NCBI RefSeq assembly: GCF_947491715.1
Contig: NZ_CANLKR010000047.1
Location: 1 to 34,598 of the forward strand
Source of the DNA: an uncultured Shewanella sp.
GTDB taxonomy: Bacteria; Pseudomonadota; Gammaproteobacteria; Enterobacterales; Shewanellaceae
Direction of reading: 5' to 3'
DNA length: 34,598 bases
The notes beneath the pieces are model-generated. The model saw only the letters and a program-made list of their open reading frames with translations, searched no databases and was not told where the DNA came from. This document shows positions 8,149-15,689 of the stretch, piece by piece (the stretch's first letter is position 1; each line of letters begins with the position of its first letter). The position numbers were made by a program, and so were the translations under genes.

Positions 8149-8287
8149 TAATATGTGGTTGAGATTGGACAGAAATTGCGTGATGAAGATTTATTTCACC
8201 CATTGCCTACAAAAACAGTTTTGATATCACTATTTTGTCCGTAATATAGCATTACTCTCTGCACTCTTTAAAAGACTAAGGAAGAAA

Positions 8288-9199
8288 ATGCAGTCTAATC
8301 AAATTCGCAAAGCCGTCATTCCTGTTGCAGGTTTAGGCACCCGTATGTTACCCGCAACAAAAGCCATTCCAAAAGAAATGCTACCGGTAATGGATAAGCC
8401 ATTGATCCAATATGTTGTCAACGAAGCTATCGCAGCTGGGATTGATGAAATTGTGCTGGTCACCCACGCGAGTAAAAATTCCATTGAAAATCATTTTGAT
8501 ACCAGTTTTGAACTTGAAGCTCAGCTTGAAAGTCGTGTCAAAAGACAATTATTATCTGAAGTACAAGCCATTTGTCCAAGTCATGTTTCGGTGATCAGCG
8601 TCCGTCAGTCTCAAGCAAAAGGCCTAGGCCATGCCATTTCTTGTGCTTACCCCGTTGTTGGGAATCAACCTTTTGCAGTGCTGCTACCTGATGTCATTGT
8701 CGATAGTGCGAGTTGTCATCTACACATAGATAACTTGGCGGGCATGGTTAAACTATACAATGAAACACAAGTGAGCCAAATCATGGTCGAAGGTGTCCCT
8801 CAAGATCAAGTGGATCAATATGGTATTGCAGATGTCAATGGTCATCCCTTGTCACCTGGTGAGTCATACCCTTTAGCACAACTGGTTGAAAAACCAAAAG
8901 TCAATGAAGCACCTTCTAATTTAAGTGTTGTCGGACGGTATATCCTTCCTGCTGAAATATGGCCCTTATTAGCAAAAACGCCTGCAGGTGCGGGTAATGA
9001 GATCCAACTCACTGACGCCATTGCTATGCTGATGGAAAAACAAACCGTTAATGCTTATTATATGCAAGGTAAAAGTCATGACTGCGGTAATAAAATGGGC
9101 TATATGCAAGCTACAGTAGAGCACGCACTTCGGCACAAAGAAATCGGTAATGACTTTAAAGAATATCTAGTAAATCTTGTTAAGGATATGAAAATATGA
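8288..9199 (+). CDS. galU: UTP-glucose-1-phosphate uridylyltransferase
   Basis: Makes UDP-glucose from UTP and glucose-1-phosphate for polysaccharide synthesis. The 303-residue product carries the nucleotidyltransferase signature PVAGLGTRMLPATKAIPKEM near the N-terminus and the later LVEKP and AGNEIQLTDA motifs of GalU. An AAGGAAG site precedes the ATG. Its TGA overlaps the galE start in an ATGA junction, so the two are translationally coupled. It supplies the locus downstream and probably general glycan synthesis. Confidence 0.95.
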   Translation: MQSNQIRKAVIPVAGLGTRMLPATKAIPKEMLPVMDKPLIQYVVNEAIAAGIDEIVLVTHASKNSIENHFDTSFELEAQLESRVKRQLLSEVQAICPSHVSVISVRQSQAKGLGHAISCAYPVVGNQPFAVLLPDVIVDSASCHLHIDNLAGMVKLYNETQVSQIMVEGVPQDQVDQYGIADVNGHPLSPGESYPLAQLVEKPKVNEAPSNLSVVGRYILPAEIWPLLAKTPAGAGNEIQLTDAIAMLMEKQTVNAYYMQGKSHDCGNKMGYMQATVEHALRHKEIGNDFKEYLVNLVKDMKI

Positions 9200-10209
9200 C
9201 TATTTTAGTCACAGGTGGCGCTGGGTATATAGGCAGCCATACCGTAGTCGAATTATTAAATTCAGGGCAAGATGTTGTCGTACTCGACAACTTAAGCAAT
9301 GCCAGTGTCACAGCGCTATCTCGCGTTGAACAAATTACCCAGAAAAGCATCACTTTTTACCAAGGTGACGTGCTCAATAAAGCTTTTTTACAAAAAGTCT
9401 TTACCGATCATTCAATTCGCTCTGTTATTCACTTTGCTGGTCTAAAAGCAGTAGGTGAATCCGTTGAACAACCTTTACGCTATTATGAAAATAATGTGAC
9501 GGGCACGCTATCGCTTTGCGAAGTCATGAACGAATTTAATGTTAAGAACCTAGTCTTTAGTTCATCAGCAACGGTTTATGGCGATCCTGCATCTTTACCT
9601 ATCACCGAAAACTTTCCCATTTCCGCCACCAACCCCTATGGCCAATCTAAACTCATGGTAGAAAATATTTTATCTGATCTACATCAAGCAGATAATACAT
9701 GGAATATCGCAAGGTTACGTTACTTTAATCCTGTTGGCGCCCACCCAAGTGGGCTAATTGGTGAAGATCCCAATGACATTCCCAATAATTTAATGCCGTT
9801 TATTTCCCAAGTGGCTGTAGGAAAAAGAGATAAGCTCAGTGTCTTCGGTAATGATTACAACACCCATGACGGAACAGGTGTTCGCGATTATATTCATGTC
9901 GTTGATCTTGCCCTTGGTCACCTTAAGGCACTCGAAAAGCTTAACACCCAGCCTGGACTCGTGACGTATAATTTAGGCACGGGTCAAGGCTATAGCGTGC
10001 TTGAAATGATCCATGCATTTGAACAAGCTTGCCATAAACCTATTCCCTATCAAATAACAGCGAGACGCCCAGGTGATATAGCGGCCTGCTACGCCGCACC
10101 TCAAAAGGCACAAACAGAATTAAACTGGCAAGCCAGTCATACGCTTGATGATATGGTAAAAAGTAGCTGGCATTGGCAATCTAATAACCCTAACGGTTAT
10201 ACTGACTAG
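9196..10209 (+). CDS. galE: UDP-glucose 4-epimerase
   Basis: Interconverts UDP-glucose and UDP-galactose. The 337-residue short-chain dehydrogenase-type enzyme has the NAD-binding GGAGYIGSH at residues 7-15, the catalytic serine region FSSSATVYGD and the YxxxK pair in NPYGQSKLMVE. Full length. It overlaps galU by 4 bp (ATGA) and is followed by a hairpin terminator, so galU-galE is a two-gene operon that provides activated hexoses. Confidence 0.95.
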   Translation: MTILVTGGAGYIGSHTVVELLNSGQDVVVLDNLSNASVTALSRVEQITQKSITFYQGDVLNKAFLQKVFTDHSIRSVIHFAGLKAVGESVEQPLRYYENNVTGTLSLCEVMNEFNVKNLVFSSSATVYGDPASLPITENFPISATNPYGQSKLMVENILSDLHQADNTWNIARLRYFNPVGAHPSGLIGEDPNDIPNNLMPFISQVAVGKRDKLSVFGNDYNTHDGTGVRDYIHVVDLALGHLKALEKLNTQPGLVTYNLGTGQGYSVLEMIHAFEQACHKPIPYQITARRPGDIAACYAAPQKAQTELNWQASHTLDDMVKSSWHWQSNNPNGYTD

Positions 10210-10222
10210 GCAAATTGAACAT

Positions 10223-10251
10223 CGCAGTCGCTCTTATCGGCTGCGTTCTTT
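10223..10251 (+). terminator. Terminator after galE
   Basis: CGCAGTCG (10223-10230) pairs with CGGCTGCG (10238-10245), one T-G wobble, 7-nt loop, followed by TTCTTT. It sits 14 bp past the galE stop. The remainder of the 379-bp gap to 10589 is AT-rich, with no gene, and ends in the bactofilin promoter. Confidence 0.6.
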
Positions 10252-10546
10252 CCATGAAAAAATCAAAATACAAACACAATAAAAACAATTAACTTACAAT
10301 ATAGTTTGCAAACCTTCACCACGCTTAAAATTCATTCATTACGATCAGTGAATAAAAACGACTTTAAACCCTCAACAAGTTCAACATAATGTTCATATTT
10401 AGAGCAGTAAGGATTTTTATACTTCTTTAATTTAACAATGTATACCGTTTTAATGCCATTACCTGACTATTAAAAATAGTACTATTGACTTTCAATTCAT
10501 TTGAGCCAAAAAAATGACATTAAAGTGCCAAATTTTAGTGGTTTTC

Positions 10547-10575
10547 TTGGCTGAGCTTTAGCGTTAATATAATAC
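10547..10575 (+). promoter_or_regulatory. Candidate promoter of the bactofilin gene
   Basis: TTGGCT (10547-10552) precedes either a perfect TATAAT (10568-10573, 15-bp spacer) or TAATAC (10570-10575, 17-bp spacer). Transcription would start about 10 nt before the first ATG, giving a very short leader. Confidence 0.5.
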
Positions 10576-10588
10576 AAACCCTGATCCC

Positions 10589-11008
10589 ATGAAGATAGAT
10601 CCGATGTTCAAAAAAAGCAAAACAGGTGGACTCACCTTTATCGCCCAAGGTACAAAATTAACGGGGGATATACAATTTACTGATGAAGCACTCATATCCG
10701 GTGAATTGCAAGGTACTATCCAATCGACAAGTAATATTAATATTGAACTAGATGGCTATGTTGAAGGCGAGCTTCAGTGTGTAGAGCTGAGAGTCTCTGG
10801 TAGTTTTAAAGGAAAATTAAACTGCAACAAACTCAACATTACCAGTACTGGTCGAGTCGATGGTGAAGTCAATTGCCAATCAATGGAAATTTTTGAAGGC
10901 GGACAATTTATTGGCATGCGTGTACGGGAAAGTGCAGAATTACTTTCTAATACTTACACACCATCAGAGCCTGCAAAACAATTAGCAGAAAATCCTGCTA
11001 CCAGTTAA
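10589..11008 (+). CDS. Bactofilin family cytoskeletal protein
   Basis: A 139-residue protein with the bactofilin (DUF583) repeat-rich beta-helix core: GGLTFIAQGTKLTGDIQF, then alternating G-x-hydrophobic turns (EGELQCVELRVSGSFKGKLN). Bactofilins polymerise without nucleotides into membrane-associated filaments and position envelope-building enzymes. The likely start may instead be the internal ATG at 10604 (MFKKSKTGG), where family members usually begin; neither ATG has a good Shine-Dalgarno. It is a monocistronic gene between galE and the minus-strand gene at 11100. Confidence 0.88.
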   Translation: MKIDPMFKKSKTGGLTFIAQGTKLTGDIQFTDEALISGELQGTIQSTSNINIELDGYVEGELQCVELRVSGSFKGKLNCNKLNITSTGRVDGEVNCQSMEIFEGGQFIGMRVRESAELLSNTYTPSEPAKQLAENPATS

Positions 11009-11043
11009 AATTTGACCCTGTATCAAATGGCCGATGGTAACAG

Positions 11044-11077
11044 ATAAGGCTAGCTTACCTTTTAAAGTTAGCCTTAT
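11044..11077. terminator. Bidirectional hairpin between convergent genes
   Basis: ATAAGGCTA (11044-11052) and TAGCCTTAT (11069-11077) form a perfect 9-bp stem, lying between the bactofilin stop and the convergent stop at 11100. The T-run is weak, so efficiency is uncertain. Confidence 0.5.
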
Positions 11078-11099
11078 TTAGCCTCTTAAAAAGCCCCTT

Positions 11100-11747
11100 T
11101 TAAACCTTGGTTCGGTACTCTTTCAATAGTTGTACAAACGCTTCCCCTTCCCTGTCCAAGCTATCAAAAGGAATAAATAAATGATATCCCAAATATTTAT
11201 TCAACATTAAGCTTCGATGGCCAAACATCGCCAGCACTCCCCTATAACGCTCATTATTAACTTCCAATGGCGTAAACTCAGCTCCTAAGTAGGTCTCTAA
11301 TGTGGCAATATCTTCATCTTGTGCAGAAGCCGTCATTAATAATGGACGTTGCTCGGTGAGTAAACCGGTAGCTAATCGAGGAGAAATCACATCTAATACT
11401 GCATTAATGGATTTCACCTTTAACCCCACATAAGGCAAAGTGATCCACTGCCCATTATGATGTACATTTGGAATATCAATACGCTGAATATTGCTCCAAT
11501 CAAGCCACACCTCACCTCGACGATGAAAATAACGTAAACCTTCACCATTAAGTGTTAATGTCGTATTCGGTTCAAGCTGCTTAGCCGCACCTAAAATCGT
11601 CACAATCATTCCAACAGAAAAAAAAACTAGCCCGATAGCAAAATTATCTTTGTTCTGCAAAAACAGAATAATACCTGCTATTAATGCCATCCCCCCCACG
11701 AGAGTGAGTGTGATCCCATTACGCTTGGAAAGCGGATGAATATTCAT
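11100..11747 (-). CDS. Membrane-anchored protein, probable DUF2982 family
   Basis: A 215-residue protein with two closely spaced membrane helices near the N-terminus (about residues 12-30 and 37-54) and a soluble PH-like C-terminal domain (TLTLNGEGLRYFHRRGEVWLDWSNIQRIDIP). This arrangement recalls the DUF2982 family of Alteromonadales; the family name is from memory and the function is unknown. It faces the bactofilin gene convergently and is divergent from wzi. CAGGTT upstream may serve as ribosome site. Confidence 0.65.
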   Translation of the reverse strand: MNIHPLSKRNGITLTLVGGMALIAGIILFLQNKDNFAIGLVFFSVGMIVTILGAAKQLEPNTTLTLNGEGLRYFHRRGEVWLDWSNIQRIDIPNVHHNGQWITLPYVGLKVKSINAVLDVISPRLATGLLTEQRPLLMTASAQDEDIATLETYLGAEFTPLEVNNERYRGVLAMFGHRSLMLNKYLGYHLFIPFDSLDREGEAFVQLLKEYRTKV

Positions 11748-11965
11748 AATCGTAAACCTGAGCTTTCATTTTATTTTTCACCTTATTATACGCATTTACA
11801 TAAGCCTTGCTTACCTTTCAATTCTACATTGTAAATATTTAGGTTTATTTCAATGGCAATAAATCAGACAGTGGTATGACGTCAATATTTTCAACTAGCT
11901 GTAATAAAAGAAAAATATCAAAAATCTTCATAAGGAGGACAAAAAACAAACAGATAACTATACAA

Positions 11966-11987
11966 AAGTCTTATTTAGATCACATTT
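11966..11987 (+). promoter_or_regulatory. CRP-like site upstream of wzi
   Basis: The 22-mer ending AGATCACATTT (11977-11987) has a perfect right half of the CRP consensus, while the left half AAGTCTTATTT matches 7 of 11. It lies in the 331-bp gap 11748-12078. Downstream -10 candidates are TATAAA (11998-12003) and TATACT (12018-12023). No gene is apparent in this gap: a short frame at 11876-12064 shows no protein features. Confidence 0.4.
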
Positions 11988-12078
11988 TTATCTTTTCTAT
12001 AAAATACATTTCTCCTATATACTACTGCGCAAACAAAAAACACTTAACATACTGCCAGCATTAACGATTGAGACACAA

Positions 12079-13545
12079 ATGAAATTTAAATTATTATCAG
12101 GGATCCTGCTTTTAAGTATTAATTCCGTGCAAGCTGCATGGTGGGTTGAGCCAGATGATCTGGCGCTAAGAGCCGATATTCAACTATTAGCCGACACAGG
12201 GGTCATTCTTCAACCCGTTACTACTTACCCGCTTATGTGGGCAGGTTTGAAACAAGACATGGATAAAGCCGATGTCAACACACTGACCCCTCAGCAAACT
12301 GCAGCCTATGGACGTGTCAGCCAAGCTTTTGAAAAAGACACAAAAGCCATTGATACAAGCGTTGAAATTGCTGCGGCATCAGACACAACACGCTTTATTG
12401 GTTTCGGCCAAGATTATCGTGATAAGGGCCAATTAACCGTCAATGCCAATGTCACTAAAGATTGGTTTAGTGGAAGATTATCGGCCAGTTATCATGTTGA
12501 TCCCATTGATGGCAATAGCGCACGCTTAGATAATAGTTTTGCTGCAGTCATGCTAGGCAATTGGATTTTTAGTGCGGGCGTACAACAAATGTATTGGGGT
12601 CCTGGGTGGGATACAGGCCTTATTCAAACCACTAACGCTAGGCCCATGCCAGGTATTAGCTTAACACGTAATAACAGTCATGCCTTTGAAACACCTTGGC
12701 TTAATTGGATTGGTCCTTGGACTTATACAGCCAGCTTTAGCCAAATGGAAAGCGATAGGTATATCTCTGATACAAAGCTGTGGCGCACCCGTGCAACACT
12801 AAGACCTATTTCCAAATTAGAAGTGGGCTTTTCTTGGGCTATGCAATGGGGCGGTGAAGGCTACGGTAATAGCTTCAGCGACTGGTGGGATGGATTATCC
12901 AATGGCGGACAAAACGAAAATGATTTAGACAACGGTCAAGAAAACATGTTAGCTGGATATGATTTTCGTTGGTCCGATACCGCCTTTGGGATCCCTTATG
13001 GGATCTATTTTGAGCGTATCCATGAAGATTTTCATACTGAAAAAGTAAAACTCATTAACGCCTCTAACATGGGCGGCATCGATGTCTTTATCACTCAATT
13101 AAACACCCGCCTTTTCCTTGAGTATACCGATACAAAAGTCGCATGTGGTATCGACCCTAACGCATATAATTGCATGTATGAACATGGCTTCTATCAAGAC
13201 GGCTACCGTTATTATGACAGAAGCATCGGCAGTACTTACGATAATGACTCAGAAACCTTAGTATTGGGCGCGATAACTCAATTAGACGACAATCAAAATA
13301 TTACTAACAAATTACGTTGGCTAAGATTAAATGTGGACGGCATTGATAACGCCCATCCTGATGGCGGCAATAAAGTGTCATCGGATCAGTACGAGCGTAT
13401 GTATCAATTCGATACCAGCTACCACAGACCTCTTTATAACGGTACCTTGAAAGTAGGCGGTACCATTGGGTATAGCCAATACGTCACCACAGGTGGACAT
13501 GACTGGGACACTACCATTTATGCCGGTTGGGGCCGTAGTTTCTAA
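12079..13545 (+). CDS. wzi: Capsule assembly outer-membrane protein Wzi
   Basis: A 488-residue protein of the Wzi (Caps_assemb_Wzi) family, an outer-membrane beta-barrel lectin that helps anchor group 1-type capsule to the cell surface. A signal peptide is clear (residues 1-19, cleavage after SVQA). The mature start AWWVEPDDLALRADIQLLAD and the internal QMYWGPGWDTG are family hallmarks, and the C-terminus ends in aromatic GWGRSF, as in outer-membrane barrels. It has its own upstream region with a CRP-like site and a strong terminator after it, so it is expressed separately from the downstream biosynthesis genes. Confidence 0.9.
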   Translation: MKFKLLSGILLLSINSVQAAWWVEPDDLALRADIQLLADTGVILQPVTTYPLMWAGLKQDMDKADVNTLTPQQTAAYGRVSQAFEKDTKAIDTSVEIAAASDTTRFIGFGQDYRDKGQLTVNANVTKDWFSGRLSASYHVDPIDGNSARLDNSFAAVMLGNWIFSAGVQQMYWGPGWDTGLIQTTNARPMPGISLTRNNSHAFETPWLNWIGPWTYTASFSQMESDRYISDTKLWRTRATLRPISKLEVGFSWAMQWGGEGYGNSFSDWWDGLSNGGQNENDLDNGQENMLAGYDFRWSDTAFGIPYGIYFERIHEDFHTEKVKLINASNMGGIDVFITQLNTRLFLEYTDTKVACGIDPNAYNCMYEHGFYQDGYRYYDRSIGSTYDNDSETLVLGAITQLDDNQNITNKLRWLRLNVDGIDNAHPDGGNKVSSDQYERMYQFDTSYHRPLYNGTLKVGGTIGYSQYVTTGGHDWDTTIYAGWGRSF

Positions 13546-13590
13546 TTAAGCAGTATGATTTACTGTCTGTGAGATGACCCAAAACTGTTG

Positions 13591-13637
13591 ACCCTTGTAC
13601 TTCATTATCTTTATGAATTACAAGGGTGCTTTTTTCT
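13591..13637 (+). terminator. Strong Rho-independent terminator after wzi
   Basis: ACCCTTGTA (13591-13599) pairs perfectly with TACAAGGGT (13619-13627), followed by GCTTTTTTCTT. It separates wzi from the next unit. The 110 bp from there to 13748 hold no clear promoter or RfaH ops element. Confidence 0.85.
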
Positions 13638-13747
13638 TAATCATAATGCTAACGAGAGTTACAGTGACTATGATTAAGTCTAGTTGCTATTAAGGATTTC
13701 AATACTAAAAAATAGAATTAACATGGATATGAATTAAGGACTATTTT

Positions 13748-15259
13748 ATGTGTGGAATATTTATTAGCAGTGATCCTCTAATAAACCCAAGCCAAATAGA
13801 TACCATAGAAAAAACACTCGCTTTTCGTGGCCCTGATCACCAATCCGGCCTGCTCCAGTTCCAACAATGGTCTATTTATCATTCGAGACTGTCCATAATC
13901 GATTTATCAAACAAAGCAAATCAGCCAATATTCGATAAAGCTGGTGGTATACTGTTATTCAATGGAGAAATTCTTAATTATCAGGAATTAGGAAAAAAGC
14001 ATTTACAAAAAAACTATACCAGTGATACCTTGCTACTCAGCGGGCTAATCATTAATAATAAACTCCATCTTGATGAGTTAGATGGCTTTTTCAGTTTCAT
14101 CTATATTGATTTATTGGGACAACTACAATATTGCGCACGAGATAAATTTGGTGTTAAGCCCTTATATTTTTATAAAAGAAAAGAATATATTACTATTTCA
14201 TCTGAGCCTAGCACATTAGCATTACTCTTTAATTTAAAACCAATTACCACCGCAATAGAAGAATATACGATATTAAGAGCCCCGATGTTTAACGGTTCAT
14301 TCTATCATCATGTACAGCAAGTTTCACCGGGGTATTGCCTCGTCAAAGGATGCTATTTCAATCCCCTTGATCAGTTAACGGGTGAATATCAAACTGTCAC
14401 TCAACATGAACTTAAACAAGCCCTTATCAAAGGCATCCATTCAAGAACCGTTTCTGATGCAAAAATAGGCCTATTACTCAGTAAAGGCATTGATTCAAAC
14501 TTAATAAGAATATTGAGCAGTATCGATGCATATTACTCTATTGGCTTAAAAAATGCTCCGGACGTTGACTATCTAAAAACACAATCAATTGACAATATAG
14601 TCCTTTATGAATGCACCCCTGATGAATATAAACATAATTTTAAACAGTTACTAAAATTGCGTCACGAACCTATGTCCGTGCCAAATGAAGTACTCCTTGC
14701 TATCATCGCTAAAGAAGCGAAAAAAAACAATATTAAAGTATTACTATCCGGAGAAGGCGTTGATGAATTTTTTGGCGGATATGACCGTATTTTTCAATGG
14801 GCCCATACCACACCTGTCTTTGATATCGATGAATTTATCCAACTATATTGTTATACTCAGCCACAAAAATCGAGCCATACTTATACCTTACTAGAAGAAA
14901 TCTTTAAGCAAAATCACTTCCCAAGCCCCTTTGAAGCCGTAAGATGGTTTTTCATACGCTATCACTTACCTATTTTATTTCGCCGCCTCGATTTTGCTTT
15001 AATGAGTGCGGGTATTGAAGGACGAGAGCCCCTTGCTAATATCCATACCTTTAATATTGCAGCTAAAATGGCACCAACACAATTAATGGGAAATCCATTA
15101 GGAAAAATGCCACTTAGACATCTTATGGCAACAATGAAAAACAATTCCTTTGCATTTGAAAAAAAAATTGGCTTTCCTGTCAATTTACAGACTATTTTTA
15201 AACATAAACAGAGCGCTTATCAAATTTGGTTCAACGAGAACCTTAAGGTACTAGAATGA
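13748..15259 (+). CDS. Asparagine synthetase-like glutamine amidotransferase
   Basis: A class II glutamine amidotransferase of the AsnB type, 503 residues (shorter than usual). The N-terminal domain keeps the catalytic Cys2 (MCGIF), FRGPDH, FNGEILNY and RDKFGVKPLYF. The C-terminal synthetase domain keeps LLSGEGVDEFFGGYDR, but its ATP PP-loop reads SKGIDSN (residues 245-251) where the family has SGGxDSS. Enzymes of this kind in polysaccharide loci may amidate a sugar acid, which is plausible here but not shown. It overlaps the next gene by 4 bp (ATGA), so coupling with the TagD-like enzyme is tight. AAGGA lies about 8 nt before the ATG. Confidence 0.82.
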   Translation: MCGIFISSDPLINPSQIDTIEKTLAFRGPDHQSGLLQFQQWSIYHSRLSIIDLSNKANQPIFDKAGGILLFNGEILNYQELGKKHLQKNYTSDTLLLSGLIINNKLHLDELDGFFSFIYIDLLGQLQYCARDKFGVKPLYFYKRKEYITISSEPSTLALLFNLKPITTAIEEYTILRAPMFNGSFYHHVQQVSPGYCLVKGCYFNPLDQLTGEYQTVTQHELKQALIKGIHSRTVSDAKIGLLLSKGIDSNLIRILSSIDAYYSIGLKNAPDVDYLKTQSIDNIVLYECTPDEYKHNFKQLLKLRHEPMSVPNEVLLAIIAKEAKKNNIKVLLSGEGVDEFFGGYDRIFQWAHTTPVFDIDEFIQLYCYTQPQKSSHTYTLLEEIFKQNHFPSPFEAVRWFFIRYHLPILFRRLDFALMSAGIEGREPLANIHTFNIAAKMAPTQLMGNPLGKMPLRHLMATMKNNSFAFEKKIGFPVNLQTIFKHKQSAYQIWFNENLKVLE

Positions 15260-15684
15260 TCATTGGCTATACAAGTGGTGTTTACGATCTCTTCCATGTT
15301 GGGCATGTGAATTTATTAAGAAATGCAAAAGCCATGTGCGATAAACTCATCGTCGGGGTAACCGTCGATGAACTGGTGCTTTATAAAGGCAAACGTTCTG
15401 TCATTCCCTATTATGAACGTATTGAAGTTGTCAGAGCCTGTCAGTACGTCGATGTGGCTATACCACAAAATAATATGGATAAAGTATCAGCAGCCAAAAA
15501 AAATCATGCGGAATATTTATTTGTCGGTGATGATTGGTATGACACGCCAAAATGGCAAGAATATGAAGAACAATTGTTATCGGTTAAGTGTCAGGTGATC
15601 TATTTTCCTTATTCTCAAGGTACATCCAGCACCCTGATTAACGAAACATTAATTAACTTAAGGAGCAAACAAAATGAAACCTAA
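15256..15684 (+). CDS. tagD: Glycerol-3-phosphate cytidylyltransferase (TagD-like)
   Basis: A 142-residue cytidylyltransferase. The nucleotide-binding motif GVYDLFHVGHVNLLRNA and the phosphate-contact segment KGKRSVIPYYER are typical of TagD, which makes CDP-glycerol from CTP and glycerol-3-phosphate. The third motif, usually RTEGISTT, is SQGTSST here. The presence of a TagB/TagF-like glycerophosphotransferase at 29819 supports CDP-glycerol as product, although CDP-ethanolamine- or FAD-type relatives share the fold. It is translationally coupled to the amidotransferase and stops 5 bp before the convergent acyltransferase stop. Confidence 0.85.
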   Translation: MIIGYTSGVYDLFHVGHVNLLRNAKAMCDKLIVGVTVDELVLYKGKRSVIPYYERIEVVRACQYVDVAIPQNNMDKVSAAKKNHAEYLFVGDDWYDTPKWQEYEEQLLSVKCQVIYFPYSQGTSSTLINETLINLRSKQNET

Positions 15685-15689
15685 ATAGT

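Noticed and set aside
7739..8224. Two short open frames (68 and 80 codons) between phhA and galU
   Set aside because: They run across the inverted-repeat element, have no ribosome site or recognisable domain, and their sequence is explained by the repeat.
11876..12064. A 62-codon frame upstream of wzi, and a lone AAGGAGGA at about 11935
   Set aside because: The purine-rich motif has no start codon at proper distance, and the frame lacks protein features and overlaps the putative wzi control region.
13640..13747. JUMPStart/ops element ahead of the biosynthesis genes
   Set aside because: GTTGCTATTAAGG loosely resembles part of JUMPStart, but the GGCGGTAG ops core is absent and the spacing is wrong.
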